Positions 61,367-64,000 of a stretch of 64,000 bases of DNA are shown here, piece by piece. The position numbers were made by a program, and so were the translations under genes. Within the stretch, counting starts at the first letter, position 1. The number at the start of each line of letters is the position of its first letter. The DNA comes from Oligoflexia bacterium (GTDB lineage Bacteria > Bdellovibrionota_C > UBA2361 > JAFLCA01). The DNA lies in NCBI GenBank assembly GCA_019694465.1, contig JAIBBV010000007.1, positions 19,135 to 83,134 of the forward strand, read 5' to 3'. Under the pieces are notes generated by a model. The model had not been told where the DNA came from and did no database searches. It saw only the letters and a program-made list of their open reading frames with translations.

Positions 61367-62935
61367 TTATACGTAGGGCTGGGTATCGCGTCGTTTACGT
61401 CGGCGAACTTCGCCATGGGCAGAAACAGCTTGTGGCTCAGTAGGCGCAGCGGCACCACTCTCTGCAGAATCGCTACGATCGAAAAGCGCTTCGACAAAAT
61501 CACGCGCTACAAAGGGACGCAGATCTTTAGCCCCCTCACCCACTCCTATATAACGCACTGGAATACCTAACTCGTCTTTGATTGCTACAACAATCCCGCC
61601 TTTTGGGGTGCCATCTAACTTAGTAACTATAAGCCCTGACAGCTTAGTAGCGGCATTAAATTCACGAGCTTGTTGCAGCGCATTCTGACCTGTAGCTCCA
61701 TCAACTACCAATATCGCCTCATGCGGCGCGCCTGGAATATGCTTTGAAATCGTAGCCCGCACGCCCTCTAGCTCTTGCATCAAGTTGGACTTTGTATGCA
61801 AGCGTCCTGCGGTATCCACAATCACAACGTCCACGCCCAACTCTTTGGCCTGCGTCATCCCATCAAACACAACTGTTTGTGGCTTGGCTTCCAGTGGACC
61901 AGTAACAACCGGAACAGCTATGCGTTTGCCCCACTCCACTAGCTGATCTACAGCCGCTGCACGGAAGGTGTCGGCAGCTACCAGAAGCACCCGCGCACCG
62001 TCTTCTTTGAACATGGTGGCAAGCTTGGCGCAGGTTGTGGTTTTGCCCACTCCATTTACCCCAACCACCAGCACAACTAGTGGCTGCCCATCACGCTTAC
62101 GAGGATTAATACGTAAATCGCCAACAGCATCGCGCTCAAGAATAGTGAGCACTTTTGCTTTAAGCGTGGCAAGCAAGCGGCCTTCATCAACTTCAAGCCC
62201 CTGCTTAACGTCAGACTTAAGCTCCTCTAATAGCGTTGCAGCAGTTTTAACGCCTAAATCACTGCCAACCAGTAGCGCCTCTAGCTCCCCCAGCGAGGAT
62301 TCCTCAAGCTTAGGCTTCACACCGAAAAGCCCCTTTAGCTTATCGAATAAGCCCCGACGTGTTTTTGTTAGTCGCTTTGACAAACTTTCAGGAGCTGCCT
62401 CAATTACAGCACTGCTTGGCACTTCTGGTGCTACTTCCGACGTTTGGGCTAGTTGATCATCAACAGCCTGTACGTCGCGTTCTAACAACTCAGGCTCAGT
62501 ACTAGACTCAGGCGCAATTGGTTCTGGCGTGGCCTGTGTCGGACGGTAGTAACCTTCGTCCTCAGCCTGCGCTCCAGTTGGCTGCACCAACCCAGCACGC
62601 AACAGGGTTTTTATCTCGCTAATCTCTTGCTTAACGTAGCCAACTTCGCCCCGAAACTTTTCAAAGTTGCGCGATACTTCAGATCGAAACTCTCCGACGT
62701 TGATTTCAAGTTTATCAACTCGCCCCTCAGTAGAATCATAGCCACGTTGAGTTACACCTGGCTGACGCTCCTGACGCGTGTTGCGATAAAGCACCAAGAT
62801 GCCGATTAGGACTCCCAACAGCGCGATTAGTAAAAGCAGGATTACGACATCCGCTGCCGGATTACCGCTACCCATTGGCGCTGCAATGGCGGACAAAAAG
62901 TCCAAAAATGAGGAAGTCGTTTTCTGAAAGTTCAT
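61367..62935 (-). CDS. ftsY: Signal recognition particle receptor FtsY
   Basis: A 522-residue SRP receptor that docks ribosome-nascent chain complexes to the Sec translocon. The C-terminal NG domain has the GTPase loop GVNGVGKT at 292-299, DTAGR and TKLDGTPKGG. The N-terminus contains a predicted transmembrane helix (about 30-50) instead of the amphipathic helix in E. coli, followed by a coiled, acidic linker of about 140 residues. Other deltaproteobacterial FtsY have this anchor. It lies 182 bp after smc and ends against the Tad-like block. Confidence 0.94.
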   Translation of the reverse strand: MNFQKTTSSFLDFLSAIAAPMGSGNPAADVVILLLLIALLGVLIGILVLYRNTRQERQPGVTQRGYDSTEGRVDKLEINVGEFRSEVSRNFEKFRGEVGYVKQEISEIKTLLRAGLVQPTGAQAEDEGYYRPTQATPEPIAPESSTEPELLERDVQAVDDQLAQTSEVAPEVPSSAVIEAAPESLSKRLTKTRRGLFDKLKGLFGVKPKLEESSLGELEALLVGSDLGVKTAATLLEELKSDVKQGLEVDEGRLLATLKAKVLTILERDAVGDLRINPRKRDGQPLVVLVVGVNGVGKTTTCAKLATMFKEDGARVLLVAADTFRAAAVDQLVEWGKRIAVPVVTGPLEAKPQTVVFDGMTQAKELGVDVVIVDTAGRLHTKSNLMQELEGVRATISKHIPGAPHEAILVVDGATGQNALQQAREFNAATKLSGLIVTKLDGTPKGGIVVAIKDELGIPVRYIGVGEGAKDLRPFVARDFVEALFDRSDSAESGAAAPTEPQAVSAHGEVRRRKRRDTQPYV

Positions 62936-63025
62936 AAAATCTTTGCCAAAAACAATGCACTTCCGGGAGGCACTCCAGGCCCGGAAAAACCGCTCTGAAC
63001 CAGTCGCTACGACGTTTTTGCGCCA

Positions 63026-63076
63026 GCCGCGCTATTCCTGGCGCGGCCTAGAGGCCATCTTCAAAATAGCCTCTAG
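63026..63076. repeat. Two tandem inverted repeats between smc and ftsY
   Basis: GCCGCGC/GCGCGGC (63026-63047) and CTAGAGGC/GCCTCTAG (63048-63076) are adjacent perfect hairpins. On the minus strand (smc to ftsY) neither is followed by a T-run; A-runs follow. They may mark a processing site or a mRNA stability element. Confidence 0.45.
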
Positions 63077-63117
63077 AAACTAGTTCTGAAAAACTTCTAA
63101 GGGGTGCTCAAGGTGCG

Positions 63118-64000
63118 TCACGCTACCTGAGAGTATGCTTCCTGTAAAGAAACACTAATGGTACGTGAAGCGCCAGGCTCCTGCATCGTAACGCCAATTA
63201 GCCTATCTGACGTCGCCATGCTGTTCTTATTATGTGTTATGAGAATAAATTGAGTCTTTTTACTCATTTCTTTGATAAGTGTCAGGAATCTCACAAGATT
63301 TGCCTCATCCAGAGGGGCATCAACTTCGTCCAACACACATAGCGGGCTAGGTTTCTCCATAAACATGCCCAAAATGAGAGCTGTGGCGCACAAAGCCTTC
63401 TCACCACCCGACATGAGCTCAATGCTCTTTAACTTCTTGCCTGGTGGGCGTGCGATAATTTCTACTCCCGAATCGAGCGGCTTACTTGGATCAAGCAGTT
63501 CAAGTGACCCACGTCCGCCACCAAATAGCCGTGGCACTAAATTTGAGAAGTTTTCCTTCACCGCGTTGAAAGTTGCAACAAAGCGACGCTCGGATGTCTC
63601 GGTAAGACGCTCAATTGTGCGCTTCAAAGTTTGAGCCGCGCTATCTAGGTCGGTTCTCTGCGCTGTCAAATCATCGAGGCGGGTGCGTTCTTCCTTGTAA
63701 CGCTCAATCGAAGTTGGATCGACTTCTCCTTCCCGGGCGATGCGCGCACGCAGCCGTTGCAACTCTTCCTGGGACTGAGTACGCAGCTCTGGCTCAAGAC
63801 GCTGCGCACCTTCAACTTTACCAAGCAGCTCTTCAAAGCGACCGGGACCAAACTCAGAATCGATGCGATCCTTCAAATTGGCTCGCTCCAGGGCAACCTT
63901 CTGCACACACAACTCAAGTTCACTGACCTTAGCGCGGGCTTTATCAAGCGCCTCGCGAGCAGCCTGCGCCTCAAGCGCCAAGGCCGCCAAACGCTCGCGG
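63118..64000 (-). CDS. smc: Chromosome segregation protein SMC, C-terminal part
   Basis: The last 294 residues or so of SMC; the rest runs off the right edge. The visible part has a long coiled coil (AREALDKARAKVSELEL...) and the tail ATPase half with the signature LMSGGEKAL, Walker B VLDEVDAPLDEAN and H-loop ITHNKNSM. SMC forms ring dimers with ScpA and ScpB that organise the chromosome. The stop is at 63118 and ftsY follows 182 bp later in the same direction; whether they share a transcript cannot be told. Confidence 0.95.
   Translation of the reverse strand, partial: RERLAALALEAQAAREALDKARAKVSELELCVQKVALERANLKDRIDSEFGPGRFEELLGKVEGAQRLEPELRTQSQEELQRLRARIAREGEVDPTSIERYKEERTRLDDLTAQRTDLDSAAQTLKRTIERLTETSERRFVATFNAVKENFSNLVPRLFGGGRGSLELLDPSKPLDSGVEIIARPPGKKLKSIELMSGGEKALCATALILGMFMEKPSPLCVLDEVDAPLDEANLVRFLTLIKEMSKKTQFILITHNKNSMATSDRLIGVTMQEPGASRTISVSLQEAYSQVA

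Noticed and set aside
1..64000. CRISPR array, prophage or integrative element
   Set aside because: No regularly spaced direct repeats, integrase, phage structural genes or attachment duplications beside the two tRNA genes were seen.

Overview
This window looks like chromosomal DNA of a diderm (Gram-negative) bacterium of proteobacterial type. I infer a relative of the former Deltaproteobacteria (Myxococcota, Bdellovibrionota or SAR324-like). The evidence is lipoprotein signals, a PilP-type pilus protein, an outer-membrane-style FabA/FabZ lipid operon, the PrkA-YeaH-SpoVR triad, a membrane-anchored FtsY, and tRNA genes without an encoded CCA end. Both window ends cut through genes: a glycoside hydrolase on the left and SMC on the right. 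No species name can be supported from sequence alone.

Layout. 0-5 kb: a clan-A glycoside hydrolase with a PKD-like domain, then a three-gene ABC-2 exporter. 5-16.9 kb: a lipoprotein, tRNA-Trp, a saccharopine-dehydrogenase-like enzyme, a GT-C-like membrane protein, purA, asnB, an SDR, and two secreted proteins, one resembling a copper amine oxidase that lacks the usual copper ligands. 17-23 kb: a 959-residue orphan protein, a four-CBS protein, a doubled Lrp/AsnC regulator, and a short attenuator-like transcript beside a MITE-like element. 23-35 kb: GT87-like protein, rocD, asnS, tRNA-Pro, pilP, comM, an AMIN-domain protein, an unknown three-gene operon, dcd, an AlaX editing protein and a DUF2585 protein. 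35-39 kb: purL-purF. 40.3-46.3 kb: an eight-gene fatty-acid-type operon (FabD, FabI-like, FabA, FabZ, FabF, ACP, acyltransferase, phosphopantetheinyl transferase) ending in a strong terminator. 46.7-51.5 kb: prkA-yeaH-spoVR. 51.8-61.3 kb: a block of secreted prepilin-like and TadG-like proteins. 61.4-64 kb: ftsY and the end of smc.

The most unusual part is 51.8-61.3 kb. Seven consecutive genes encode proteins with an N-terminal prepilin-like or TadG-like segment, and they carry extras: a 14-cysteine tail, a von Willebrand MIDAS motif and a glycine-rich repeat domain. No Tad ATPase, membrane platform or secretin gene lies nearby. The glycine-rich pilin-like gene has a good sigma-70 promoter followed by a leader of about 115 nt with several hairpins and an intrinsic terminator before the start codon, which is the layout of a transcriptional attenuator or riboswitch.

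Other points of interest are two copies of a TIR-bounded repeat (22941-23081 and 51468-51694), one of which supplies the C-terminal codons of a gene, and an operon that has both dehydratase types but no ketoreductase or FabH. Function calls rest on motif reading by eye, since no database search was possible.
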